A stretch of DNA of 64,000 nucleotides from contig JADGKB010000013.1 in the NCBI GenBank assembly GCA_027604185.1, positions 1 to 64,000 on the forward strand, read 5' to 3'. Below are positions 19,828 through 30,239 of the stretch, one piece after another. Position numbers and translations under genes: made by a program. This DNA is from Boothiomyces macroporosus (lineage: Eukaryota; Chytridiomycota; Chytridiomycetes; Rhizophydiales; Terramycetaceae). A model generated the notes under the pieces. It was not told the DNA's origin, ran no database searches, and saw only the letters and a list, made by a program, of their open reading frames with translations. How positions within the stretch are numbered: position 1 is the first letter of the stretch; each line of letters starts with the position of its first letter.

Positions 19828-19937
19828 ATTCATGTCATTATTGCTTTTTGGTTTGACATTGTGGGGATCCAACCATGGTATATATACATTGTTTAGATTA
19901 TTTCCAACAATGAACGATAAATCATAAAATATCAGGT

Positions 19938-21215
19938 TTATTCGTATATTTTTTTAGGGTAAAACTCTTCTGTGCAGATTGAATGATAAATTTCCTTTGC
20001 TCTTTCCACCATATCTTGACAGAACATTCCTTCGGTTCCTCCGACAAACCATATATCATCTACCTTTATATCTTGGTATATTTCCACAGTATTGGACCAC
20101 ATCATACCATATCCTTGTACAAGAGGAAGAAGGCTGTGTTCAAGAAGTTCAACATCTTTGCCAAAAGTCACAAGTAAATAGTAGCCTTCTGGAACACATT
20201 CGGTATGCGAATTCAACTGTATAACGAAATTTCCATCTTGTTCTGCCGGTGGAACTACTACAATACTATTATCACCCTCCCCAACAAAACTTTTAGTTAT
20301 ACAATACACATAATGTACAGTATTCGAGGAAAGGTTAGCTTGTGTAAAATATTGATGATATTTGCTGCTAACTATCAGATTGCTGTGTTTGATTTCTTTA
20401 ATTTTGTCAAGAGGATAGTTGAGAATGTAGTTTCCTCCGTGAACTGCACAGTATCGGCAGAAAGCTTGAACCAGCTCGCTGCTTGTTCCATACAAAGACG
20501 CTAAAAATGCCCCAGGTCCAAATATCCCAATAGACTTCAAGTGAATTTGCATTCTTTTCAGTCCATGTTTCTTGGAAAGCGGTTCATTTGTTGAATTCAA
20601 GGCGATGGCAGAATAAGCGATGGTGATCAACTCTTGCTTTAATCCAAGCGATTTTAAATAATCCAAGAACGACACCGCTTCATCATTGGTCAAGTCAGGT
20701 GTGATGCCATCTTCTCCCGTAGCACCATACTCTAATGCAGTTGTAAGTAGCTTCATCATCTTTCGTTTTTCAATCAAACTGATTTCCTTGTTGCTAAATA
20801 TATCCTCCTTGCTATACGGCACTCGCTTGCCATCCAAATAAAGCGATTTGATCAATTGGAATTCAAGCGATGGACAAGCTCCATTTTGTATGAGCTTTAT
20901 AATGTCACCATTACTGTAAAGTAATTTGGGTGTACGTTCGACATTAAAGCGCCTTTTCTTTTGTAAGACTCCCTCCACAAATGCATCCTCTGACTCTTCC
21001 AACTTTTCTTGTGCATCAGATTCCATCTCTCTCTTCCCTTTGATTATTTTGTAATCGGTTGGAAAGTGAATAGAATTATCCCCTCCATATATCCCCTCGG
21101 GTTCCAAATGGAGCACTTTCAAATGCCTGGATAAACCGCCTGCAACTATAGATTCAATCAAGCCAGTTCCAACTATCACTACATCATAATCGTTGTAGTT
21201 GACTTCAAAATCCAT
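19938..21215 (-). CDS. MRS6: Rab escort protein (REP/MRS6)
   Basis: Presents newly made Rab GTPases to geranylgeranyl transferase II. 425 aa, single exon. The N-terminal Rossmann motif VVIVGTGLIESIVAGG and GIYGGDNS are shared with GDI, but an insert of about 35 residues after it, RRFNVERTPKLLYSNGD, FLDYLKSLGLKQELI and VVPPAEQDG are REP-like. It is shorter than human REP-1 because the insert is small. The FAD site is degenerate, as in all GDI/REP proteins. ATG at 21215 is the first in frame. The stop sits in GAATAAAC. REP rather than GDI is a judgement from these blocks. Confidence 0.87.
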   Translation of the reverse strand: MDFEVNYNDYDVVIVGTGLIESIVAGGLSRHLKVLHLEPEGIYGGDNSIHFPTDYKIIKGKREMESDAQEKLEESEDAFVEGVLQKKRRFNVERTPKLLYSNGDIIKLIQNGACPSLEFQLIKSLYLDGKRVPYSKEDIFSNKEISLIEKRKMMKLLTTALEYGATGEDGITPDLTNDEAVSFLDYLKSLGLKQELITIAYSAIALNSTNEPLSKKHGLKRMQIHLKSIGIFGPGAFLASLYGTSSELVQAFCRYCAVHGGNYILNYPLDKIKEIKHSNLIVSSKYHQYFTQANLSSNTVHYVYCITKSFVGEGDNSIVVVPPAEQDGNFVIQLNSHTECVPEGYYLLVTFGKDVELLEHSLLPLVQGYGMMWSNTVEIYQDIKVDDIWFVGGTEGMFCQDMVERAKEIYHSICTEEFYPKKIYE

Positions 21216-21360
21216 TTTTGAGATTCAAAAAAGTTTGGGGAACTTTCATCGCCGATTGTAGAAGCAGAGTTGGATTCCCAAGTACTGTTCCATTATAAAC
21301 ACCCCTTAAAATTTTACTTTAATTTTGTGTTACTGTTGTCCGAATATTTCTATAATCTAA

Positions 21361-22206
21361 ATGTCAAGCAAAATCGTACTCCGTGATTGCCTCGCACAAT
21401 TCCAGAAAGCAGTTGCAGCGCTGGGTAAATTCGGAACAGACATGTATTTCTCAACGGTCAGTCAACCATTCGTCTCAACAGTGAACTCGACCAATTCGTG
21501 CTTTGTTATTAATCAGATTGATTTGGATCTTGCAGATTTAAAAATTCAAGTCAAGATTCTTTTGAAACCGATCATAAATTGTATAAAAAGAGCGGAAAGG
21601 TTGGAGATTTATTTTCAGGAAGATTACATTGTATTTCAAGTACTATTCAACAGTAATGTAAAGAAATATTATTTCCAATATCAAGATAGCGAGCCTCTAT
21701 TGGCGGTATATTCCAAACAGCTACCGAATCAATTTACAATCAATTCCAAGTTTTTGCTTGATTCCATTCAGAATCTTTCATTGAAAGCTGGACAGGTAAT
21801 TCTGGACTTCAAGGATAATGTGATGATCCGCAATAATACTGCAAAGGGGGAATTGGAGACTTGTATCACTTTGGAGAAATCCGAATTTGAGTATATTAGT
21901 TGTGGTTATGGAAGAATTATTGTAGATTATAAAGAATTAAAAAAGATCCTCGCAACAGGAGAGCTGGTGACAGCATATTTTCAACCCGGCCATCCGTTTG
22001 TACTGACATTTCCAATGGTTGAATTTGTAATGGCCACATTCCCTGATCCTGAAGTCCACCCAGAACCTGATACGCAGAAAAGTAGTACCCAGAAATCTGA
22101 AAGGATATTCAAAAGAAGAGTATTGCAAGAAGAAAATTGCTATGATGTAGTTCCAGATTCCCCCAGAAGCAAGCAGGTTTTATCCTTGTTTTCTCAGATG
22201 AGTTGA
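21361..22206 (+). CDS. RAD9: Checkpoint clamp subunit RAD9
   Basis: Subunit of the PCNA-like 9-1-1 checkpoint clamp loaded at DNA damage. 281 aa, single exon. Two PCNA-like folds cover residues about 1-235: the Leu-x-Phe-x-Ala pattern of LRDCLAQFQKAVAALGKFG, VNSTNSCF, LLKPIINCIKRAERLEI and FVLTFPMVEFVMATF match RAD9 rather than PCNA or HUS1. The phosphorylated C-terminal tail that binds TopBP1 is much shorter (about 45 residues) than in human but keeps a Ser/Asp-Glu context (VVPDSPRSKQ). The end is TGA followed directly by TAA TAA. Confidence 0.82.
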   Translation: MSSKIVLRDCLAQFQKAVAALGKFGTDMYFSTVSQPFVSTVNSTNSCFVINQIDLDLADLKIQVKILLKPIINCIKRAERLEIYFQEDYIVFQVLFNSNVKKYYFQYQDSEPLLAVYSKQLPNQFTINSKFLLDSIQNLSLKAGQVILDFKDNVMIRNNTAKGELETCITLEKSEFEYISCGYGRIIVDYKELKKILATGELVTAYFQPGHPFVLTFPMVEFVMATFPDPEVHPEPDTQKSSTQKSERIFKRRVLQEENCYDVVPDSPRSKQVLSLFSQMS

Positions 22207-22233
22207 TAATAAATCTACTTGCGGGATATTTCT

Positions 22234-23256
22234 TTATTTACTTTGCATAGCCTGTCTTAAAGACTCTCTCAGCCAGACTGGTGGTGCTAGCGGGCAAGCA
22301 CTTTCAATTATACTTCTGATTGGATAGGATCCAGTAACACCGCTAGGTTTAAAGATCAGGCTTTTAGTTCCTTTAACAACGGGCTTTTCTTCCTTTCCTC
22401 CCTTTGGCGGCTCGTAAACAGGATAAGGATTGATAGTGTATCCATAGCCAGAAGTTGGTTTGAATGGAAGTAGGATTTTCTTTTCCTGTTTTCCAGGAGT
22501 TTCTGAGTCAGTGATCGGTAATTTAGAAAGACCCGCAAATTGATTAAAGTATTCTTGGGAAGTCGACGTGGATATGAATGGCTTCGAGCCTACCATCTTT
22601 TTCTTATTCTCAGATTTGCTTTGCTGTAATTAATAGAGACTTACTCTTTCTGCTAGCAATGGCCCGTCATAAGGATCACTTTGATATTGATATGACTTTC
22701 CAATTGTTACATTACAGTAGCCTGGATTAGATTATTGTACCATAGCCAGAGCCCTTCTTTGCTGGTGAAGTATAAAAGTTTTTAAGCTCTGGATGTTTCT
22801 TTTCGTGGGGAACTGGCTTCAGCGGTAATTCGAATTTTTTGTTCTTGATTGGCCATTGTTGCTCTATGGTGCCCCAGTGACTGCCTTTTCCAGATCTATA
22901 TTACAAATCAAATACGGTTTCGGAGGCACACTTGATGGTTTGAATGGTTCGGTAGTAATGTTCTTTTCTTTTGCTTTGATTCTCCATCTTCTTCGAAGCG
23001 CGACCAAGTCTGTATACGGTTCATTTTCAAATAATCGAACGAATGATTGATCAAAGTACGCATCCTTAGAGTCATGCCCATGCCTAGGTGGTGAAGTGAG
23101 GAATTGCTTCCCATTTGCTCTATAATCCAATGTTGATGCCCCTTTCTTTGCCTGGTATGGTTCACCAACCGAAATGTAATTTGGTTCACTAAAGATACCC
23201 ATTCGCGTTAGATCTGATCTTCCATAGTGAAATCCGCTTAGTTCTTGTTTGCCCAT
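22234..23256 (-). CDS. CFAP96: Cilia and flagella associated protein 96
   Basis: Axonemal/basal-body protein of the C4orf47 family, 320 aa. ATG at 23256; introns at 22896-22915, 22722-22740 and 22624-22644 (20, 19, 21 nt). Family blocks in order: RSDLTRMGIFSEPNYISVGE near the start, AYFDQSFVRLFENEPY, KPSGKGSHWGTIE, NFYTSPAKKGSGYGYCNVTI, PFKPTSGYGYTINPYP and the end FKPSGVTGSYPIRSI. Repeated SGYGY and FKPSG elements are characteristic. In-frame codons upstream of the ATG lack homology. Strong evidence that the organism builds a flagellum. The stop is in AAATAAAG. Confidence 0.92.
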
Positions 23257-23432
23257 GTTTTTTTGTGGAAGTAGTTTTTGTTTATGTTTGCATAGCTTGT
23301 TTAGATGGTAAACAAATGCCAAGCACCGGCATCGCAGCCTTCTACTGCGCTCTTGATTACCACTCTATATGTGACAAGGAAATTAAATCAGATTTTTGGC
23401 GTTGGGCTTTTTGACTTTTCGTTTATTTTGGA

Positions 23433-24165
23433 ATGCTGCTGTACTTTTTCGCTTGCGCAACAACAGCATTTGGACCGCTGCTATCGATTTTATTCTTTTA
23501 CATTAGCAAGCAGCCTCGCCTTATATTATTGGCGATGTCGAGCGCTTTTATTTGGATTTTGACGATTCTATTAATCTCTGGAATATACTATTTCTTTACA
23601 TCATTAACTGGATTAATAATTGTGTCTGGAATAATTCAAGAAGCAAGTAGAATCGGGTCATTTTATGTTTTGGGGCTGATGAATGAAAAGCTCAATCAGA
23701 TATCGGATAACCCAAAGGCAGCAGTAACAGCATTATTAACAAAAGCACAACTTTCTGGAGCACTCTTTTTCAATGGGATATGGCGTAGCAGTAATTAGTG
23801 CGTTGATTCATTACATCAATCCCCTCGCGCAGACAACTGGACCAGGAACCTTAATGTGTAAATCATGCCCTTCTGTAGATCTGTTTTATGTTGGCGCACT
23901 GGAAACTATGCTATTTGCTGGTTTGAATATAACTTGGGGAATTATAACTTTTCATGGTGGAAATTTGCTAACATTAGGAATGAAAACAAAATCGTATGCT
24001 TATGTAGTATGGACTGTTATTACTCACTTGGGGGCCTCATTTGCTACGCTGCTTGTAGGTTCTTCTGTATCTCTAGGATGTGTTTATAGCTTGGGAACGC
24101 TATTGGGATTGTTGGTTATCAATTTTGGTATTTGTCAGACATTTGCAAAAGTCAAAAATGATTAG
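23433..24165 (+). CDS. APH1: Gamma-secretase subunit Aph-1
   Basis: Scaffold of the intramembrane protease gamma-secretase (with presenilin, nicastrin, Pen-2). 236 aa, seven membrane segments, one 22-nt intron at 23724-23745 containing TTAAC. Starts like animal Aph-1 (FFACATTAFGPLLSILFF), then HNFLEHSFSMGYGVAVISAL with the GxxxG-like helix 4, INPLAQTTGPGT, and two conserved intramembrane histidines in later helices (ITFHGG, VITHLG). The intron is needed to join the frames. Dikarya lack gamma-secretase; it persists in some early-diverging lineages. It lies just upstream of a flagellar gene. Confidence 0.88.
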
Positions 24166-24324
24166 CAAACCTTGGGAATATTTAGTCCGCGCAACCTAAT
24201 TGTGCTGGACAATTCATTAATAAAAGCTGTTAAAGGTGTTACTGAGAATTTTTCAAGCAACTAGACTTTGATGTCTGAATTCAGAGTCACGTCATTCAAA
24301 GAAAACAAAACTCTCTGCTTTTAA

Positions 24325-26439
24325 ATGTACTCTAGAGCAGAACGAAAATTTCTCGCACCGGAGAAGGATCAGGCGAATCCAAATTTAGGACCAGGATGCT
24401 ACGCAACAGATGAGGAAGTTCTATTTGCAGGGAAGTTAGTTGGCACTGGAGGGTAAATATAGTCTAAATCAAGCTATGCTCCATTCTCATCTCTCACACC
24501 AAGAGAGTCTTACTTTGATAACATAGTAAACAAGGGACCTCCTCCAGGGAATTACAATGTGAGTTTGGGAATAGATTTGACACACAAAAAGGAAGGGGGA
24601 ATTATTTTTGGACGGTCAAAGACACAGCGCTTTAAAAAGGATACAAATGACAGTCCAGGTAATTACCACTGAATATTAGGCCCTGGAGCATATCTAATTA
24701 GCTCTGAAGCAAAATCACGAAAACAGGAACAACATGCCAGAAAACAAAAGAAAAACATGCTTCAGCTTGCACTTAGTCAAAAGCCTGTTGTTCACAGAAA
24801 TAACTCACAATTAAAAGTCAATATAGGGTCACTGCAAAATCTTGAAGAGGAAGAGGAAGAAGAAATCGACTCTGTCAAACCAGAGAGGGCATTAGAAAGT
24901 GGCCCTACTGGCCGCTCAATGGCAATCATGTCTAGAGACGGCAAGAAACTGACTAGTGAAAAAGTTCGGTTCACAAGAACAAATAGTTTGTCTTGGAGAA
25001 GAAAATATGTTCCACCATCAATTCCGAAAGGGAACACAGTATATGGATACCAAGAAAACCAGGAGGGAGAATTAGAACCTAGGAAGCCTCCTAAAATGCG
25101 AAAGGAAGAAGCACCTGCATATCTGTTCTCTTTTGCAGAAAAAAGCAAACACGAGCATCGAGGATACGGATTTTCTAAACAACGCGAAAGACTGAGTTTC
25201 GCTATATTCGACAACCCTGCGCCAAATTATTATGATCCTGAACTTGGAGAAAAATACCTAGCACCGAAAACAAAGTGCTTGAACCCTGCCGTAATGACAC
25301 TGGCTCCTAGTACTCGAATTACAGATGAAATAATATCCAACTGTTTGAAAAAGGTGCTGGCCCTTTAATTTAGGGAATCCCAGGCCCTGGATCTTACGAC
25401 ATTAAAGCTCCTCTCGCTGAAAAGCTAAAGGAACCAAGAAATAGATTTAGATTAGGGGCCAAGTCAAACACAAACCCATACATCAATCCAGAATTGATAA
25501 AGATACCAGGACCGGGTGCATACTTTCCAGAAACGCCTGTGGAAAAACCTCAATCGAAAAAACAAAAGCCTTTTGGATCGACTTCTAAAAGATTTCAATC
25601 TGATGATAATCCTTCAAAAGAAACTCCAGCTGTCGGTTCCTATGAGATCGATGAAGTATATCAATTTTGATCTAGATAAACAGTATATATCATAATACAA
25701 AAAAACGAAGCGTGATTTATGCAGGTCAGCCAGTAGCTGCATTTGGGTCGATATCTAATCGATTTGTACAGTCAAAGCCAGTAATTAACTTTAATTCTAG
25801 CCCTCCCAACCAGGCCCTGGTACATATGATTTCGTAAATGCAAAGAATCCAATGAAAGTTCAGGGAACTGCAAATGACAGGTCCAGACTACAAAGCAGAA
25901 TTCAAAGGCTGGCTACCAAGGGGCCAACTGTCTTGAAGTTGGGTCAGACACAGTTCTTGAGTTCTAATTTCCATGTACCAGTGTTTGGCTCACAAACTAC
26001 AAGGTTTGATGATGCAGTTGCAGGTTATTCAATACTAAAAAAGATCTCCCGCCTCCTGGCGCATATGAGCTTTCTGAAGCATTTGACCATCTAAAAATGA
26101 AAGGTAGAGTCAGTCCAACAGGAATGTTGGCAAGTCAGAGCAAGCGAGAAGTCTTCAAAGGTAAAGACTTTTAACCCAGTTTCTCAAAAAACTCCTGCTC
26201 CTGGCCAATATAATCCTGAACTACCAGACAAGAAACCGCTTCATCAAAAAGCTGGGCCATTCCTTTCTACAGTAATTGGCCATAACATTTAGGAAATCCG
26301 ATTCAATGAACGCTATGAACAAGTTCCAGGGCCAGGGTCATACCTTATTGAAGACTATGAGAATTCGTTGGTAAAGAAGACTCACAATGTTACTTTAAAA
26401 GAGCAAGAACCAGTAAGCCAACGGTCAGTAAAGGCTTGA
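24325..26439 (+). CDS. Sperm-tail PG-rich repeat (SHIPPO) protein, STPG2-like
   Basis: 650 aa axonemal microtubule-associated protein. Nine exons; introns at 24453-24473, 24659-24679, 25354-25373, 25656-25675, 25781-25800, 26024-26043, 26161-26179 and 26272-26292, all 19-21 nt. Repeated PGPG(S/A/T)Y units follow the splice sites: GPPPGNY, SPGPGAYLI, IPGPGSYDI, IPGPGAYFP, QPGPGTYDF, PPPGAYEL, PAPGQY and VPGPGSYLI, at least eight. An acidic run (residues near 165) separates the first repeats from the rest. Such proteins lie inside or along doublet microtubules of flagella. The stop is TGA. Many introns begin or end at repeat boundaries, hinting that units grew by exon duplication. Confidence 0.88.
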
Positions 26440-26786
26440 GGTGCAGCCTATTATATACTGTATTAATTCAAATGAATATATTTCCGTTTTGATTGCACTT
26501 TCCGCTTTGTATCCCACGGCTTGGTCAAATGATTGCCAAAACGTTTCAGGAAAATAATGTTTCCTACCGTCTTTACTAAACTGAAGCCATCGGATTCCTT
26601 ATCTTGACGATTAAAAATTACCATCGAGGTTCAGCAGTTCATTTTGGTCTCATTTTCATTTACCCCAAAACACTTGCATCGGATTTTTTTCTTTTTCTTT
26701 TGGCGCCTGACTGTCTGAATAATGATGAGTAAGGATTAGATGCCAGAGGTTTTCTATTTAAGCCCGTTAAAAATTATTGAATTTCA
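26440..26786. other. Intergenic, permease promoter
   Basis: About 350 bp AT-rich sequence with no gene. It contains CTTATCT (GATAAG on the other strand) at 26598-26604, roughly 185 bp upstream of the amino acid permease ATG, and pyrimidine tracts near 26690. A nitrogen-responsive GATA site is possible but one hexamer is weak evidence. Confidence 0.4.
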
Positions 26787-28343
26787 ATGGAAAAAGAACC
26801 TATATTACACCACGATGATCCTGGAACGAAAAGAAAACTGGAGTCAAGACATTTGACAATGATTGCCATTGCTGGTACAATTGGAACTGGGCTATTTCTA
26901 AAATCTGGAGATGTGATTGCACACGCTGGTGCCATCGGTGCACTGACGGCTTATATTATGGCGGGTATATCAGTGTTTTCGGTAGTAATGTCACTGGGTG
27001 AAATGGCAACAATGATACCTATATCTGGATCTTTTAATGAATACGCAGCCAGATTTATTGATCCTGCACTAGGGTTTGCTGGTGGATGGATGTATTGGCT
27101 ACAGTGGTTGCTAACCTTTCCAGCAGAGATCCAAGCTGCTGCAGGGTTTATCTCTCACTGGATTCCAACTAGTCGTGTCAGCCCGTGGATTTGGTTTTTC
27201 TTGATGATGGGACTGCTAACGTTTATCAATCTGATTGCCGTTAATGGATTTGGTGAATTTGAATACTGGCTTTCATTTATCAAGATATTTGCAATCGTAT
27301 TTTTCATCATCACAGCAACTGTAATTATAACAAGAGATCATTATGGCTTCAGTACTTGGTCAGACGGTGGAGGTGCCTTCTTGAACGGCCCTGTTGGAAT
27401 CGGAGGAGCTTTAGTTAGTGCAGCCTTTGCATTTGGAGGAACTGAATTAGTAGGAATTACAGCAGGAGAAGCAAACAATCCTGGAGTTGCAGTACCAAAA
27501 TCAATCAAAGGAACGTTTTGGAGGATTGCCATATTTTACTTTCTCTCAATCTTTTTGATTGGATTGATCTTACCAGCGTCATATCTGCATGAAATATCGG
27601 GAGAAAACGGACTCAACAAATCACCTTTTGTTTTTACTTTGGCACATGCTGGAATGGCATTTGCTCCGGATCTAATTAATTTTGTTGGTCTTGTTGCTGT
27701 GACTTCGGCAGCCAATTCTTCAATCTATGCTTGCTCTAGGACCATGATGGCACAGTGCCAAGCTGGAAGAGGTCCGAAATTCTTATCTAAAACCAATTCG
27801 CGTGGAATTCCATTTATCCAAGCCATTTTGGTCTCAATACTCGGGTTGGTTGTCTTGACGACTACATTTATTAAGGTTTCGGATGCTGAAGCTGCTGCTG
27901 GTCATTCTCCTTTTGATTTACTAGTTAATTGCATTGGCGCTTGTATCTTGATGACATGGACAATAATAGCAGTCACGCATATACGATTTAGAGCAGCATT
28001 AAAGGAGCAAGGCATTCCATTGTCAGATCTAATCTATGTATCTCCAGTTGGGGTATATGGCGACTATCTTTCTATTGTGATCAACTTGATATCCTTGTTC
28101 TTTTCAGGAAGCGCAGATTTATTCCTTGGAGCACAATTCAACACTTTAGACTTTTTAGATGCATATTTGATCTTAATCATCTACCCAGTTCTATTCTTTG
28201 GTTATAAATGGTACGCCAAGAGCGCCATCATTCCACTCGCAAAAGTAGATTTAGTTACTGGGGTACAGTTGAAGAAAAATTTGGAAGCAGAAAGACAAGA
28301 GAAACAAGAGCTGTGGAGAAAGATTGTTGGAATTATTGCATAA
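26787..28343 (+). CDS. Amino acid permease, yeast AAT/GAP1 family
   Basis: Plasma-membrane proton-coupled amino acid uptake, 518 aa, about 12 helices, single exon. The first helix carries the APC substrate motif AIAGTIGTGLFLKSG; VVMSLGEMATMIPISGSF and FAFGGTELVGITAGEANNP are diagnostic of the fungal AAT family. Both tails are cytosolic and charged (KRKLESRHLTM before helix 1; NLEAERQEKQELWRK at the end). Substrate range cannot be deduced. A GATA motif lies upstream, which would fit nitrogen control as in yeast. AATAAA follows the stop by about 18 bases. Identity is secure at family level. Confidence 0.93.
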   Translation: MEKEPILHHDDPGTKRKLESRHLTMIAIAGTIGTGLFLKSGDVIAHAGAIGALTAYIMAGISVFSVVMSLGEMATMIPISGSFNEYAARFIDPALGFAGGWMYWLQWLLTFPAEIQAAAGFISHWIPTSRVSPWIWFFLMMGLLTFINLIAVNGFGEFEYWLSFIKIFAIVFFIITATVIITRDHYGFSTWSDGGGAFLNGPVGIGGALVSAAFAFGGTELVGITAGEANNPGVAVPKSIKGTFWRIAIFYFLSIFLIGLILPASYLHEISGENGLNKSPFVFTLAHAGMAFAPDLINFVGLVAVTSAANSSIYACSRTMMAQCQAGRGPKFLSKTNSRGIPFIQAILVSILGLVVLTTTFIKVSDAEAAAGHSPFDLLVNCIGACILMTWTIIAVTHIRFRAALKEQGIPLSDLIYVSPVGVYGDYLSIVINLISLFFSGSADLFLGAQFNTLDFLDAYLILIIYPVLFFGYKWYAKSAIIPLAKVDLVTGVQLKKNLEAERQEKQELWRKIVGIIA

Positions 28344-28367
28344 ATATTTATAAATCAATAAATTTAT

Positions 28368-29276
28368 TCAAAAGATTGTTACCTGAATACCATCAATATT
28401 GTCTCTTCCATTTCCACCCAATTGGAAGTTCAAGTTCTGACTCAAGTCAACTTGTGATGTGCCTCCATTACCGGGTCCACGGTTCTGAAAGATTCGGTCT
28501 TGGGCAACACCCATTGCTGTTTTGCCAGTTTTGGGGTTGAATAACTTTATAGCTCTACCACAAACAGGGGTTTTTACTCCATTGTTAAATGTGCCAAAGT
28601 GGGCATCATCCAACCCAACAATATTGCTGTCCAGACCATTTGCACCACACTGTGTAATTTTACCACCAGGATCGATCCCACCACCTTGAGTTACTTTGCA
28701 ACTTGCTGCTGATCGAATACAAGCGTCATCCCGGATTGTTGAAAGAGCAACAAATGTTCCAGTAAGAGAGTAAAAGTCGAATTTTTCGACAAATTGGCCT
28801 TTGCTGCCAGACTGAGAACTGGCAGAAGATGGAGAGTTACCTCTGGATGGATTGATTACTTGCACTTGAATATTTGGCAGATTATCTTTTCCATTTCCTC
28901 CTAATGCTCGATTAAGACCTGGCGCCAAGTCGACCTGATTGGAACCTCCAGCATGACCTGGCCCAGGATTAGTGCCGATTCTGTCATGAGCAACCCCAAA
29001 TACTGTCTTGCCAGTAGCTGGATTGAACAGCTTTACAGATTTGCCACAAATAGGGGATTTAATACCATTTTGTTGTGTGCCAAAGTGTGCAGAATCTAAA
29101 CTTACAAGAGTACTTTCAGTACCACTAGTGCCGCATTGTGTTTGACCTGACCCAGTGTTTAAATTCCTTACAGTTGCCATTGAAGCAGTAAATGCGCCAG
29201 AGAGATCTTTGAAATTATAAGAATCTGCATATACAGAGAGTAGTAGTGTGAACAACATAATCCTCACTGTTGTCAT
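28368..29276 (-). CDS. Secreted protein with two double-psi beta-barrel domains
   Basis: 302 aa, single exon. A signal peptide (IMLFTLLLSVYADS) is followed by two homologous halves, about residues 20-140 and 165-302, joined by a Ser-rich linker. Each half has QCG, D(S/D)AHFG, (I/V)CG(K/R)xxKLFNP, TGKTxxGVAxDRI, QVDL and a final GGNG(K/R)DNxxxIQV block. This order is that of the DPBB fold in barwin, expansin and RlpA-like proteins, which act on or bind cell-wall polysaccharides. The catalytic Asp of expansin/GH45 enzymes would be in xxDRI. An internal duplication of a whole domain is clear. The stop TGA overlaps AATAAA (TGAATAAA). Confidence 0.8.
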   Translation of the reverse strand: MTTVRIMLFTLLLSVYADSYNFKDLSGAFTASMATVRNLNTGSGQTQCGTSGTESTLVSLDSAHFGTQQNGIKSPICGKSVKLFNPATGKTVFGVAHDRIGTNPGPGHAGGSNQVDLAPGLNRALGGNGKDNLPNIQVQVINPSRGNSPSSASSQSGSKGQFVEKFDFYSLTGTFVALSTIRDDACIRSAASCKVTQGGGIDPGGKITQCGANGLDSNIVGLDDAHFGTFNNGVKTPVCGRAIKLFNPKTGKTAMGVAQDRIFQNRGPGNGGTSQVDLSQNLNFQLGGNGRDNIDGIQVTIF

Positions 29277-29553
29277 TCTGATTATTTATATTTAAGGATG
29301 GGCTCTACCTTTGCAATCTAATCACAGATGGAAAAACATTTAAAAAGTCAAGTTGACAGGTAACTTTAGCATGGCAATCAATAACCTCCGACAGTGTATA
29401 ATTTTGGATGGAAAACACATAGCATTTGGTTTAGAAGGAGTGAAAGAACAATTGGAATTCTGCCTCCAGTAGGCTTTGTCTACCGCAAGCAAAGACCGCA
29501 TGCATTAGCGTGAAGTCATTGTACAACAGATGATTATCTTCCCAACACCGTCT
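29277..29553. other. Intergenic, small unassigned frame
   Basis: About 275 bp. A plus-strand frame of 33 codons (MAINNLRQCIILDGKH start, near 29371-29472) is open but unsupported. Otherwise nothing is visible. Confidence 0.3.
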
Positions 29554-30224
29554 TTATTGCCCAATTACAGATTTCAAAAGCAACAAGGCTTCGTAATCCC
29601 TTTTTAGCCCATCAACGCTTTCTCTAACAGTGTCCAAATCAATCTTGTTTTCTCCCAACAGTTCAATTTCTACCTGTACGGCACCAATCTGGCCTACGTA
29701 GTAGTTATACAGCCCCACAACTTCCTGCTCAACTTGATGTAGTTCGTCAAGCCTTTGTTTAGCCAATTCAGCTTCGTTTTTACTAGCACCTGATTGAACT
29801 ATCAGTTGCTCAAGCTCATTTTGAAGCTCTTGGATGGATTTGTTTGAAGATTGACCAACGTCTCTCACATTTGCTTGATTAACAAATAAATACTTGAAGG
29901 TCTAGTATACACATTGTCAGATATCACTGGCTCTTTCAAGAATTCCTCCTTCACAGATAAAGGGAGACCAGTGGGGATTTGCTTTCCTCTCCTCCTGCTC
30001 GTCAAAATATGCATAAAGTATACAAATTGGATTTTCTGGATCCTCTGTTCAAATCGGATGTCTACTAATTGCCATATTTGAATAAACTCTTGGGTGCTAA
30101 TGCGAGAAGTTTGAAATAGTGGATCCAGGTCCTGCAAAGTGACAATGTCCTGTTTACTGTATTTGTTGAACTGGGTTTCGTACGAAAATCTATCTGCTGG
30201 GGAGAGATACCAGTCGAACGACAT
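29554..30224 (-). CDS. END3: End3-like EH-domain protein lacking the first EH domain
   Basis: Component of the Pan1-Sla1-End3 actin/endocytosis complex of fungi, 216 aa, one 20-nt intron at 29874-29893. The opening FDWYLSPADRFSYETQFNKY and the following QIWQLVD, FVYFMHILTSRRRGKQIPTGLP match the second EH-like domain of fungal End3. The C-terminal 95 residues form a coiled coil, as in End3. What is missing is the canonical N-terminal EH domain and its DWLVPESK linker: no such sequence is found in the 230 bp upstream. Either the N-terminus is in exons I cannot see or the gene is truncated relative to yeasts. The stop is in CAATAAAG. Confidence 0.72.
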
Positions 30225-30239
30225 TTGAGATTCAAAAAA

